Shown here piece by piece: positions 1 through 10,113 of a stretch of DNA of 64,000 nt; position 1 is the stretch's first letter, and every line of letters starts with the position of its first letter. The notes under the pieces were generated by a model. It saw nothing but the letters and a program-made list of their open reading frames with translations. It made no database searches and was not told the origin of the DNA. Source of the stretch: Zea mays (lineage: Eukaryota; Streptophyta; Magnoliopsida; Poales; Poaceae); NCBI RefSeq assembly GCF_902167145.1, contig NC_050105.1:140167988-140231987 (forward strand), in the 5' to 3' direction. The position numbers and the translations under genes were made by a program.

Positions 1-52
1 AATGAAATCGGGCAACCCATTTCTCGCACCCTTTCTAAGAAGAGCGTCATAT
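1..52 (-). pseudogene. TNP2-like CACTA transposase, downstream fragment beyond the Sirevirus insertion
   Basis: On the minus strand these 52 bases continue the reading frame that is cut at 11805. They encode a short stretch with LLRKGARNG and then PDF, a block typical of the C-terminal half of plant TNP2-type CACTA transposases. The coding sequence was continuous through this point before element 1 inserted and duplicated CATAT. The rest of the gene lies beyond the window edge. Confidence 0.8.
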
Positions 53-446
53 TGTGAATCATCTAGGCCCCTTTGGTAATGTTTTGGTAATTAATGACAA
101 CTACTTGTGGACTAACGATTCTTGGAGAAATAAGAATGCAGGGTTGGACCACATAGAACAGAAAATGTTGAAGAGTCATACGCATTGGTTGTGGATCAGA
201 TGAAGGCAAAGGTATAATATAGGTTTTATTTTTGCCGGTCTTAAGGTGTTTAGAGAAGATACCTGACCGGATTAGTAGGCTAGATAGCCGTACTATTAAG
301 AGGGGTCAATGACTTAGATCTGTGTAAAACTTAGTGCCTCATAGAGCATCAAGTAGTTGCATTTGCATAAGGGCTAACAGCGCTTCTCATTTCGTGAGTT
401 AAAAGTTCATTCAAAAGCTTGTTTGAAATTTGAGAAGTCTTGGTCG

Positions 447-972
447 CGCGGACTGTCCGACCCTTGGGGGCGGACCGTCCGCGATCCTCCAGAGGGTCCG
501 AGGTTTGACCATTTGTGTTGTCTCTGTGTTCTATTGCACTACGGACCGTCCGGGCCTTAGGGCCGGACCGTCCGCAGTCCTGACCAGAGGAAGGTGGCTT
601 CGGGTCAGTCCCTGAATTATAGGCGGACGGTCCGCCTGTGAGGCGCGGACGGTCCGCATGTGTATAACTCGTTTTTGGACAGGGACTGTGTGTTTTTATT
701 GATTTGTACTACGGACGGTCCGGGGGACCAGTCCGGACAGTACTGTCTCAGGTCGCGGACGGTCCGGGATTTATAGCCGGACGGTCCGCGTGTGTTAACT
801 CCGTTTGATCCGAGGCTCGGGTGTTTGAAATTGCCAGGTCGCGGACGGTCCGGCCTTGAAGGGCGGACTGTCCGGACCCACCTTTTGAGTCTGCTCTGAC
901 ATGTTTCAACGGTCATTATAGCCGTTATGGTGTACGGCGGACCGTCCGGCCCTAGGGCGCGGACGGTCCGCG
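447..972. repeat. U3 palindrome array, GCGGACNGTCCGC-type motifs
   Basis: About 13 copies of a near-palindromic core GGAC-N-GTCC flanked by C/G (for example near 450, 471, 541, 563, 622, 643, 711, 754, 777, 841, 864, 937 and 959). They are spaced irregularly over 520 bp, just upstream of the TATA box. The central base varies between C, G, T and A. The same block recurs in the 3' LTR, and similar motifs recur inside the element near the extra ORF. CpG-rich palindromic LTR repeats are a described Sirevirus feature; their function is not known to me. Confidence 0.85.
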
Positions 973-1025
973 TGTGCGCAGAACTGCCCCCTTTTGCACA
1001 TAACGGTTGGTTTTAGATGGGGGAC

Positions 1026-1033
1026 TATAAATA
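1026..1033 (+). promoter_or_regulatory. TATA box of element 1 5' LTR
   Basis: TATAAATA lies just downstream of the palindrome array and about 700 bp before the LTR end, in the position expected for the U3/R promoter. It is identical in the 3' LTR at 11087-11094. Confidence 0.75.
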
Positions 1034-1741
1034 GAAGGGTAGCTCGTGTGTGAGACCTCTCTTGGCTATTCCTTGCACACATTGAGCTCATTTGTGATCC
1101 TCCAACTCACTCTCTCACACTCTTTGCTTGAGATTGCATTCTAGTGAGAGATTGAGGGTTCCTAGTGCATTTGCATGATTTGGTGATTCTTGAGGCACTA
1201 GGTGGTACACCGAGCAAGCGTCGTTGGCTTGTTACTCTTGGAGGTTGCCGCCTCCTAGACGGCTCGAGTGATTGTCTCCGTCGAGCTCTCCAAGAAGATT
1301 GTGGAGAAGCCGCGGTGTTGATTGTGAGGGGTTCGCGCCTACCTCGCCGGAGCGGCAAAGGTGACATTAGTGGAATCGAGGTATTGAGTGATTTCTTGTC
1401 CACTTGGCTCAAAGATCAAGTCGTGTCTTGATAGAGGAGCAAGTGAGAGCTTGAAGTCCACCTCAACGTGGATTAGGGGTGATCGGCAAATCACCGATAC
1501 CACGGGATAAATTTCGGTGTCTATTCCTTCTAGCATTACTTATTGCCTTGCAATTGATTAATGTTTTGCTTATTGTTCTTCAAGTATTCAATCTCCGTAG
1601 TTGTCTTTCATACATTGTTTACTTATTGACACTAGTAAATTTATTCCTCTTGTTGTATTGATTAAATTTACTTAGTATTGTTGTTTTTAGTCAAAACCGT
1701 CTATTCACCCCCCCTCTAGCCGGTGTCCTAGATCCTACAAG

Positions 1742-1753
1742 TGGTATCGGAGC
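1742..1753 (+). other. Primer binding site (initiator Met-tRNA) of element 1
   Basis: TGGTATCGGAGC starts two bases after the 5' LTR. It is the standard copia primer site complementary to the 3' end of initiator methionyl tRNA, here with G where element 3 has A (TGGTATCAGAGC). Confidence 0.9.
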
Positions 1754-1800
1754 CGAGGACTCCATTGTTTGTGGATCTATTCATCCCGGAGTGGGACAAA

Positions 1801-3750
1801 ATGGCTAGTAACAACAATGTGCACATTGGGAAGCCACCGCACTTTGATGGAAACAATTATGATTATTGGAAAATAAGAATGTCAATGCATCTTAGAGCAA
1901 TGGGTGGAAAAATTTGGCCAATTGTTAGAGATGGATTTGTTGTATTGAAGGAAGATGAACCATCCGTTAGTGATAATGAGAATATCCTCACAAATGATCA
2001 AGCCATGAATGTCTTTTATGATGCTCTTGATATAAATGAGTTCAATCGTATCAAGAATCTCACAACCGCTCATGAGATTTGGGTAAAACTAATGGAAATT
2101 CATGAAGGAACTACAATTGTGAAGAGTGCCAAACTATATGTGTGCAAAGGGAAGTTTGAGCAATTTATTATGAAAGAAGATGAGAGTGTATCCGATATGT
2201 TCAATCGATTGAATGAGATTGTAAATGAACTCAAGGGACTTGGTTTTAATGTACCGGATGTGGATTTCACACACAAGTTCCTTAGATCACTTCCGGAGAA
2301 ATATGAGACTATTGTGACAATGCTAGTAAGGAGTGATCTATCTATAACCTCTCCAACCGAAGTATTGGGAGAAATTCTCACTCAAGATATATTTAAGAAG
2401 TCACAAGCCGATGCTTTAAGTTTGGCAAAGAAGGTGAAAAATGAATCTATTGCTCTCAAAGCCAAGGCCTCAAAGGCAATTGAAAAGGAAGATAGCAATG
2501 ATGAAGAAAATGAAAGTGAGAGTGATGGTGACATGGCTTTATTTGTAAGGAAATTCAATAAATTCATGAAGATGAAAAGAGGTCAACCTAGAAGAGGTCA
2601 AACATCTAGAAGAAATGCTTTCAATGATAGAAAATGTTTTGAGTGTGGGGAACCCGGTCACATTGCCATGAATTGTCCAAGCAAGAAGAAGAAGGGCAAA
2701 GATGAAAGTGACAAGAAGAAAAAGAAATACTATAACAAGAAGAAAGATGGCAAAGCCTACTTAGTTGAATGGGACTCGGATGATAGCTCGGATGATGATG
2801 ATGATGACACCTCATCCAAGCTTAATGCCGGAATTGCCATCAAGGAAGCTCCCTCACTCTTCTCATCCCCCCATTGCCTCATGGCAAAGGGAGATGCTAA
2901 GGTAAAAATCATCACCGATTTAAATGATATAAATGATGATGATGATATCGATGATGTTGATGATGATGGCTATTCATATGATGATCTTGTTAGAATGTTA
3001 GGTGAGGCCGATGACTACATGCACAAAGAAAAAGAAAAATTTAAGGCCTTGAAGGAATTGTATAAAAACCTCCAAGTGTATTTTGAGGAGCTCAAGACCT
3101 CTCACAATGACCTCAAAGAAAATTGTGAGAAGCTTGCGGATGCTCAAAAATCATCTATTGTGCATGAAGTTGAGGTGGTCACTAAGGATGTTGGAGTCAC
3201 TTGTGACTTACTTGATAGTCTTACAAGTGAACCACTACCTACTAACTCTATTTGTGATAAATGCAAAATTTCTCTCAATGATAATATTGCTCTTGATGAA
3301 TCAAAAATTATTGTTGAGAATGAAGTGTTAGTGGATAGAATAAATACTCTAACTCATGACCTAGAAAAGGCATATGGTGGTAAGAAGAAATTGGATTTCA
3401 TATTGGGAAGTCAACGATGCTCTCTTAACCGTGAAGGTCTTGGATATGTTCCCAAGAAAGGAAAGAATGCTTTTGTAAAGCAAAAGACATTGTTTGTGAA
3501 AGAATGTGACAAAGTGTGTCACAAGTGTCACAAAAAGGGACATGTTAAGAAAAATTGTCCCAAGTTCAAACATGTATCCTCCACTTGTTTTGAGCATTGT
3601 TATGTTCTTTCTCATAATGCAAAAGGTGTTCATGCTAAATTTGTTGGTACTTCAATTGTTGGAAACAAAAAGAAAGCTATTTGGGTGCCAAAGACCTTGG
3701 TCACTAACATCCAAGGACCCAAGCAAGTTTGGGTACCTAAAAGAGATTGA
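1801..3750 (+). CDS. gag: Gag polyprotein of Sirevirus element 1
   Basis: Structural protein that forms the virus-like particle and packages element RNA. The open frame extends upstream through the primer site, but the first plausible ATG is at 1801, giving 649 residues. The N-terminal block begins [15 protein letters not shown], the typical copia Gag start. A CCHC knuckle (CFECGEPGHIAMNC) lies near residue 278, followed by lysine-rich and aspartate-rich low-complexity stretches and a coiled-coil-prone region. A second CCHC knuckle (CHKCHKKGHVKKNC, near residue 572) is absent from elements 2 and 3. The protein ends in two WVPK motifs. The long C-terminal extension after the first knuckle is characteristic of Sireviruses. 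The frame is intact. Confidence 0.93.
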   Translation: MASNNNVHIGKPPHFDGNNYDYWKIRMSMHLRAMGGKIWPIVRDGFVVLKEDEPSVSDNENILTNDQAMNVFYDALDINEFNRIKNLTTAHEIWVKLMEIHEGTTIVKSAKLYVCKGKFEQFIMKEDESVSDMFNRLNEIVNELKGLGFNVPDVDFTHKFLRSLPEKYETIVTMLVRSDLSITSPTEVLGEILTQDIFKKSQADALSLAKKVKNESIALKAKASKAIEKEDSNDEENESESDGDMALFVRKFNKFMKMKRGQPRRGQTSRRNAFNDRKCFECGEPGHIAMNCPSKKKKGKDESDKKKKKYYNKKKDGKAYLVEWDSDDSSDDDDDDTSSKLNAGIAIKEAPSLFSSPHCLMAKGDAKVKIITDLNDINDDDDIDDVDDDGYSYDDLVRMLGEADDYMHKEKEKFKALKELYKNLQVYFEELKTSHNDLKENCEKLADAQKSSIVHEVEVVTKDVGVTCDLLDSLTSEPLPTNSICDKCKISLNDNIALDESKIIVENEVLVDRINTLTHDLEKAYGGKKKLDFILGSQRCSLNREGLGYVPKKGKNAFVKQKTLFVKECDKVCHKCHKKGHVKKNCPKFKHVSSTCFEHCYVLSHNAKGVHAKFVGTSIVGNKKKAIWVPKTLVTNIQGPKQVWVPKRD

Positions 3751-3763
3751 TTTCCTTTTGTAG

Positions 3764-6700
3764 GTAAACTACAAGGCGGGAGGGAATCATTGGGTGTTGG
3801 ATAGTGGATGTACTCAACACATGACCGGGGATATGAAGATGTTTACCCAAATGAGTGAGGAAGATTGCTCAAATTATGATAGTATCACATTTGGAGATAA
3901 TCGTAAAGGAAAGGTTAAAGGTTTGGGTAAAATTGCTATCTCAAATGATCATTCTATATCAAATGTGCTATTGGTTGAGTCTTTGAATTTTAATTTACTT
4001 TCCGTAGCTCAATTATGTGATTTAGGATTTTGTTGCAATTTCACAGTTGAAGATGTTATTATCTCTAGTGTTGATGGTAGCAATCTTAAATTTAAAGGTT
4101 TTAGACATGAAAATCTTTATCTTGTTGATTTCTCATCTAATGAGGCAAATCTCACAACTTGCTTATTTTCAAAAGCTTCACTAGGTTGGTTATGGCATAG
4201 AAGACTTGGTCATGTTGGGATGAAGCAACTCAATCGGCTAACCAAGCATGACTTAGTTCGAGGCTTAAAAGATGTGAAGTTTGAAAAGAACAAATTGTGT
4301 AGCTCTTGTCAAGCCGGTAAGCAAGTGGCAAACACTCATCCAAATAAAAGTCAAATGTCCACTCATCGACCTTTGGAATTACTTCACATGGATTTATTTG
4401 GGCCCACATCTTTTGTAAGTATTGGTGGTAATTCTTATTGTCTTGTGATTGTGGATGACTATTCAAGATTTACTTGGGTTTATTTTCTACGAGACAAATC
4501 CAATGTGTTTGAAACATTCAAGTCATTTGCTATATTGGCTCAAAATCAATTTGACTTTGACATCAAAAAGGTTAGAAGTGATAATGGGTCGGAATTCAAA
4601 AATGCAAGAATTGATCAATATTGTGATGACAAGGGTATCAAACATGAATTCTCTTCCAAATATACCCCGGAACAAAACGGTATTGTTGAAAGAAAGAATA
4701 GAACTCTTATTGATATGACAAGGTCTATGTTAGCGGAATATAATATATCGGATTCTTATTGGGCCGAGGCAATAAATACCGCTTGTCATTCATCAAATAG
4801 ACTATATTGTCACAAGCTCTTGAAGAAAACTCCATATGAATTGCTCATTGGTAGAAAGCCAAATATCTCATATTTTAGGGTATTCGGTTGCAAATGTTAT
4901 ATTTTGAGAAAGGGAAGCCGACTTTCTAAATTTGAGAAGAAATGTGATGAGGGCTTTCTTCTTGGATATTCATCAAATAGTAAGGCTTATAGAGTCTTCA
5001 ACAAAACTCATGGTATTATTGAGGAAGCATATGATGTTGAATTCGATGAAACAAATGGGTCTCAAGATGAGAGTGATAATCTCGATGATGTTGGGGGAAC
5101 TCAATTGATAAATGCAATGAAAACAATGGCCATTGGTGAAATAAAACCAAAGGAAGATGATGATGAAGATAGTGTGGTTGTCATTCCTTCATCCTCAACT
5201 ATAAATGAGGAAGATCACCAAAGCCAACAACTCGATGAAACCATGGATACTCATGATCAAGGTACTTCAAGACCTACGGTTCCTCCTAATGCTTCAACAA
5301 GCAACTATCAAACGGTATCAAGAATTCATCATTCCATTGTGAAGGATCACCCGGTTGATCAAATTGTGGGTGATATTAGTAAGGGTGTTCAAACTCGCTC
5401 TCGCATAGCTTCATTTTGTGAACATTTCTCTTTTGTATCTTGTATGGAACCTAACCGTGTAGATGAAGCTCTACTTGATGTTGATTGGGTGAATGCAATG
5501 CATGAAGAATTAAATAACTTCGCTCGAAATGAAGTTTGGGAGCTTGTTGAGAGACCAAAGAACCACAATGTTATTGGTACAAAATGGGTGTTTCGCAACA
5601 AGCACAATGAAGATGGTGTGGTAGTAAGAAACAAGGCAAGATTAGTTGCACAAGGATATACTCAAATTGAAGGATTGGATTTTGGGGAGACATTTGCTCC
5701 CGTAGCAAGATTAGAAGCAATCCGGATTCTACTTGCTTATGCTTGTGCACACAATATCAAGCTCTACCAAATGGATGTAAAGAGTGCCTTTCTAAATGGT
5801 AAGATTAGGGAACTAGTGTATGTTGAACAACCTCCCGGTTTTGAGGACCCCAAAAGACCTAACCATGTGTTCAAGCTTTCTAAAGCTCTCTATGGGCTTA
5901 AGCAACCTCCACGCGCTTGGTATGAAAGGCTTAGGGATTTCTTGCTTTCCAAAGACTTCAAAATTGGGAAGGTTGACACTACTCTATTCACTAAGAGAAT
6001 TGGCAAAGATTTATTTGTTTGTCAAATCTACGTTGATGATATTATTTTTGGATCTACTAATGAATTATTTTGTGAGGAGTTCGGAAAAATGATGTCAAAA
6101 GAATTTGAAATGTCTATGATAGGAGAATTGAGCTTCTTTCTTGGCCTTCAAATCAAACAATTGAAAGATGGAATTTTTATAAGTCAATCAAAATATTTGA
6201 AGGACATGCTCAAGAAGTTTGGTTTAGAAAATGCTAAGCCTATCAAGACTCCAATGGCAACAAATGGTCATCTAGACTTAGATGAAGGATATAGTTGATC
6301 AAAAACTTTATCGTTCAATAATTGGTAGTTTGCTTTATATTACCGCATCTAGGCCCGATGTTATGTTTAGTGTATGCATGTGTGCTCGATTTCAAGCTTC
6401 TCCTAGAGAGATTCACTTGAAGGCCGCTAAAAGAATTCTAAGATATTTGAAGTATACTCCCAATATTGGTCTATGGTATCCCAAGGGTGCACAATTTGAA
6501 TTAATTGGATATTCGGATTCGGACTATGCGGGGTGCAAAGTTGATAGAAAAAGCACCTCCGGTTGTTGTCAATTTCTTGGTAGATCTCTTGTTTCATGGT
6601 CTTCTAAGAAACAAAATTCGGTTGCTCTATCTACCGCCGAGGCGGAATATATATCGGCCGGAAATTGTTGTGCTCAACTATTATGGATGAAACAAACCTT

Positions 6701-6977
6701 ATTGGACTATGGAGTTATTTTCAAGAATGTGCCTCTCATGTGTGATAATGAGAGTGCGGTAAAATTGGCTACCAATCCGGTCCAACACTCAAAAACCAAG
6801 CATATTGATATACGGCATCACTTCTTAAGAGATCATGTTGGCAAAGGAGATATCTCTATTTATTCCATTGGCACCGATGATCAATTAGCAGACATTTTTA
6901 CAAAACCTTTGGATGAAACAAGATTTTGTTCTCTAAGAAGTGAAATGAATGTGCTCGATATCTCAAATGTGGCTTAA
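3764..6977 (+). pseudogene. pol: Pol polyprotein of element 1 (PR-IN-RT-RNaseH), broken by one frameshift
   Basis: Pol is in a different frame from gag and opens directly after TAG (3761-3763) at an AG|GT junction, with no ATG. Seen in order: aspartic protease ([11 protein letters not shown], near 3798), GAG-pre-integrase HHCC zinc finger (WLWHRRLGH near 4190, CSSC near 4300), integrase catalytic D, D, E ([15 protein letters not shown] near 4580; [13 protein letters not shown] near 4675), reverse transcriptase (YVDDIIFG near 6029) and RNase H ([16 protein letters not shown]). The frame breaks between about 6285 and 6297, after RT: the first part stops at 6298 and the RNase H part continues in another frame from 6282 to 6977. 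The same point is continuous in elements 2 and 3, so this copy lost bases here. This copy cannot make full Pol. Confidence 0.92.
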
Positions 6978-7227
6978 AGTTGATCACACATGTGTCGTCT
7001 TGCATCTCGGGTCTAAGTATGCTCTTTATGCTATTTATTTGGTATTTGTGGTACATTTTTCATTCCAAACTACTCCAGTTCGTTTAAATTCAAAATTTTA
7101 CATTACTCAATTACCTCATATGTATATGCATGCATACTAACTCTTGGATTGGTCAAAATGTCCATATATGAGCATCAATTCGGATTCGAAATTCAAAATC
7201 AGCAAGTGGACAGCAATTGGCAAAATG

Positions 7228-7375
7228 AGTATCAGGCCGCGGACCGTCCGCCCATGGACCGCAGACCGTCCGCACCATCAGGAAATGGACGGTCCGTTCA
7301 GCTTCGCAGACCGTCTGGACACATCAGGGCGCGGACCGTCCGCCGCCCCAGCGCGGACCGTCCGCGACAGGGCAG
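7228..7375. repeat. Internal palindrome array upstream of the extra ORF, part 1
   Basis: Five or six GGACCGTCC-type near-palindromes lie between pol and the extra ORF, outside any LTR. They are of the same kind as in the U3 array of this element (for example near 7239, 7261, 7286, 7331, 7352). A CT-rich stretch at about 7415-7460 follows. See 7785-7862 for a second cluster. Confidence 0.75.
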
Positions 7376-7784
7376 TAAAGTAGATCAGCGGCCGCAGACT
7401 TGTCATTTGTGCTCACTCGCTCTATCTCTCTTGCTCTCTGCTCGCCATATACTCTCTTGTGTCGAGTGTGCGCGGACCGTGAAGTGCAGTTGCGTGCGGA
7501 CAGTCCGACAGCTTGCAGCAACATTCCCTCAACATGTCTTCATCACGGTATCTTCAAACCTTGTGGATTTAATCAAATTTCATCAACTTTGAGATTATTT
7601 GGGTTTCTTCTCTGATCTGAAATTGAGCAGTGGGTTTCAAAATCTGATTGGTGGGATTGATAGTTCTCCTCAATATCAATGTTGTGCAAAATTTTGAACT
7701 TGTTTTGCTGGGTATTATCTGCAAAAACATCAAATTGAACACTTGTGGCGGCTAGGGTTCTTGGAGTCGCCCCTGGTTGGTCGC

Positions 7785-7862
7785 GGACCGTCCGCCCGGT
7801 GGACGCGGACCGTCCGGGGCTCTGGCGCGGACAGTCCGGCCCCCTAGCGCGGACCGTCCGGA
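7785..7862. repeat. Internal palindrome array upstream of the extra ORF, part 2
   Basis: Four near-palindromes (GCGGACCGTCCGC, then GCGGACCGTCCGG, GCGGACAGTCCGG and GCGGACCGTCCGG) lie within 80 bp at the 5' edge of the open frame of the extra ORF. Their translation (RTVRP, RTVRT) accounts for the odd repeated peptides there, so the true protein probably starts further downstream. Confidence 0.75.
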
Positions 7863-8077
7863 CCCTGGCAGAGCATTACCATTCCATTCCTTTTATAAGT
7901 GGTGATTGGTATCAATTATTTATCTATGGATGTCTGTCACCTTGTTGCAGTGGTTTTGGTGGTCTCCGCAAGAAACTTGCAGGTCGCTTTAAATCCAAGC
8001 GTCCTCGTGGCAATGATGATGACTATACACCGACCACTGATTCAGAGGCCCAATCCTCAGCTGGGGGCACTGAATCC

Positions 8078-9547
8078 ATGGATGCTGAAGATTTTCTTCA
8101 TGTTCATCCAGATTATCCCATTGATATCCAAGGATGGACTTATCCCAAGCGGAGATTTTCTATGGCTGAGTACTGCTCTAGACGGACTGTGAACCAGTAT
8201 GCTCTGCCATCAGATACAAATATCCAGTTTTTCCACACTCAGCTGCAGTTTGATGTCTTTTGGGGCACCCTGGTGGATACCAATTTTCATAAGCATCAGG
8301 TGATTGATTGGTCCTTCTTGCTCAGTCAATCAGTCATGGAGGGTCTCATCCCCAAATTTGAAACATGTGGGTTATATCAGTTTATGGGGCAGCGCACTGA
8401 TTTCAATGAAATGGCAGTTAAGCAATTCTTGGCTACCTCAGAGATTGATGTTGCAGAAGAATCTATCACCTGGATGACTGGTTTCAAGCGGTATTCTGCT
8501 TCTTTTGCTGACTTTGCCGCTGCCAACAGTCTGAACTATGGCACCATTTCTGCTGGGGTGGATCTTTATACTGAAGATAATTTTGAGGATTTTGTGCAGT
8601 TTTATGAGCCAGCCAGGCTCGGTATACCCAGGAGGTTTGGAGAAACAGCAGGACTCAGACATCATCCTGCTGTCATCAACAAGATTGCCAGAGTCACCAT
8701 TCTTCCCAAGAGTGGTGATAAGAGTAAAATTCGAGATAAGTTCTGGAACATAATCCAGCACATCATGAATGGTGAAGTCATGAACATTGTTCTTTTCATG
8801 ATGAGGCAGCTTAATGATTTAAAGATGGACAAGAATCAAAACCTGGCATATGCTCCCTACATTATGGCTCTCATCAAATCCAAGACAAGATTTGAGGGCC
8901 CATGTGAGATTGTTCACACTCCTTTCAGGCCTTTTAAGAATGAGATAGGGTTTCTCACCAGGCCACTCACTCCATTCCCAGATGTTGAGGAAGACCCTGG
9001 GTATGAGGGTGGAGCAGCTCCTAATGTTGAGGAACAGCAGATGCCTCCTCCTCCACCTCCTCCTCAGCCTCAGCACTATTGGGAGCCTGCTCCAGGATAT
9101 TTTGATCCTTATTTTCACAATATGCAGCAAGGGCTGGAGACTCATATTGATGCTCGCTTTGATGGCCTGATGTCACATGTGGATCACCGCCTTGATGACA
9201 TGCAGTCTCGCTTTGACAGCAACTGGGATGCGCTCAACTCTGAATTTTCTGACTTTCGTGATCAAATTCACACTAATGTCACTGATCCCATCATGTCAAG
9301 GCTGAATAATATGCAACAAAGTTTTCAAGATAACATGGGTGCTCTCTCCAGTCAGTTTGACAATCTTTCTACAACTGACAACCTGCATGATATAAGTCAG
9401 AGGCAGCAGCAGCTCCAGCAGGACTTTGGCCAGTTCTCCTCCCTGTTTGACACCTTCAGCACTCATTATTACAACATGCATCCTCCGCCGAGTGATCAGT
9501 ACGGCCTCTCCTTTGTGGCAATTGATGCCAAAGGGGGAGAGAAGTGA
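8078..9547 (+). CDS. Additional ORF (env-position) of Sirevirus element 1, unknown function
   Basis: Lies between pol and the 3' LTR in the sense orientation, where the env-like ORF of some Sireviruses sits. The frame is open from 7745, but its 5' part overlaps palindromic repeats and has no ATG. The first ATG with protein-like sequence is 8078, giving 489 residues. AG acceptor-like sites occur just upstream (TTGTTGCAG near 7950, AAACTTGCAG near 7980), so a spliced start is possible. Residues about 30-300 resemble the domain found in extra ORFs of plant retroelements (QFMGQRTDFNEMAVKQFLAT). A proline run (near 9046-9066) and a long glutamine-rich helical C-terminus with heptad-like spacing follow. 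I see no signal peptide or membrane segment, so a classical envelope role is not supported. Confidence 0.75.
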   Translation: MDAEDFLHVHPDYPIDIQGWTYPKRRFSMAEYCSRRTVNQYALPSDTNIQFFHTQLQFDVFWGTLVDTNFHKHQVIDWSFLLSQSVMEGLIPKFETCGLYQFMGQRTDFNEMAVKQFLATSEIDVAEESITWMTGFKRYSASFADFAAANSLNYGTISAGVDLYTEDNFEDFVQFYEPARLGIPRRFGETAGLRHHPAVINKIARVTILPKSGDKSKIRDKFWNIIQHIMNGEVMNIVLFMMRQLNDLKMDKNQNLAYAPYIMALIKSKTRFEGPCEIVHTPFRPFKNEIGFLTRPLTPFPDVEEDPGYEGGAAPNVEEQQMPPPPPPPQPQHYWEPAPGYFDPYFHNMQQGLETHIDARFDGLMSHVDHRLDDMQSRFDSNWDALNSEFSDFRDQIHTNVTDPIMSRLNNMQQSFQDNMGALSSQFDNLSTTDNLHDISQRQQQLQQDFGQFSSLFDTFSTHYYNMHPPPSDQYGLSFVAIDAKGGEK

Positions 9548-10112
9548 TGAGAAGTTGTCAGGCGTCTCCTTCAGGGGGAGTTGGTGGTTCTATGTGGACA
9601 CTAAGACCATGCATATGCATTTTACCTTTTTCATGCCGCTTTAGTTTATGTCTTATGCATTTGGAACTTGGTTTGATCTATTAACTCTATGTCGTATGTC
9701 TGTGGACTATTATCTGTAATATTCTGTGGGATGAACTATGTTTTAGTTCAAATTACTCTGTGTGTGGTTAATCGAGATGTGATTATAATTACTGCGCTCT
9801 CTCTACGAATCATCTCTTGTATGCCTCGATAACCATGATTGTAGGAAAGTCTCCATCAAGCTCCAATATATTATGTGTGTTATATCTTCAACTTCAAATA
9901 ATCCTGCACACACTTAGGGGGAGCCTTTCTTGCATACTGAGTTTTTATTGGGATTTATCTATCTCTTGGACAGAACTTCAAATCAAGATAAGTCCTATGA
10001 AACTCATCTCCAAGATCTATCTTATACCTTAGGTATGAGAGAGATTTGGAGAAACTAAACTTCTCTTTAATACACTATGTGGTGTTGTCATCAATTACCA
10101 AAAAGGGGGAGA
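9529..10112 (+). promoter_or_regulatory. PPT-like motif series and true polypurine tract of element 1
   Basis: AAAGGGGGAGAGAAG at 9530-9544, AGGGGGAG at 9573-9580 and 9916-9923, then the true PPT AAAAAGGGGGAGA at 10100-10112, one base before the 3' LTR. The PPT primes plus-strand DNA synthesis. Repeated PPT-like motifs before the 3' LTR are a described Sirevirus hallmark. Whether the upstream copies are used is unknown. Confidence 0.75.
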
Positions 10113-10113
10113 T

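Larger units (their letters stand above)
53..1739 (+). repeat. 5' LTR of element 1 (1687 bp)
   Basis: Begins TGTGAATC and ends CCTACA directly before the primer site. It contains a palindrome array (about 447-972), a TATA box (1026-1033), a leader-like stretch, and the C-run block TATTCACCCCCCCTCTAG near its 3' end. It is matched almost base for base by 10114-11799. Short ORFs within it are translations of the palindromic repeats and are not genes. Confidence 0.96.

Noticed and set aside
447..972. Regularly repeated palindromes as a CRISPR-like array
   Set aside because: Spacing is irregular, the repeats are too short and variable, and the array lies in the U3 of an LTR in a plant genome.
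1741..1800. Gag start at 1741
   Set aside because: This is a GTG within the primer binding site; the ATG at 1801 begins the conserved Gag sequence.
7745..8077. Start of the extra ORF at 7745
   Set aside because: The open frame there begins at GTG and runs through palindromic repeats (RTVRP/RTVRT peptides); the ATG at 8078 or a spliced start is more likely.
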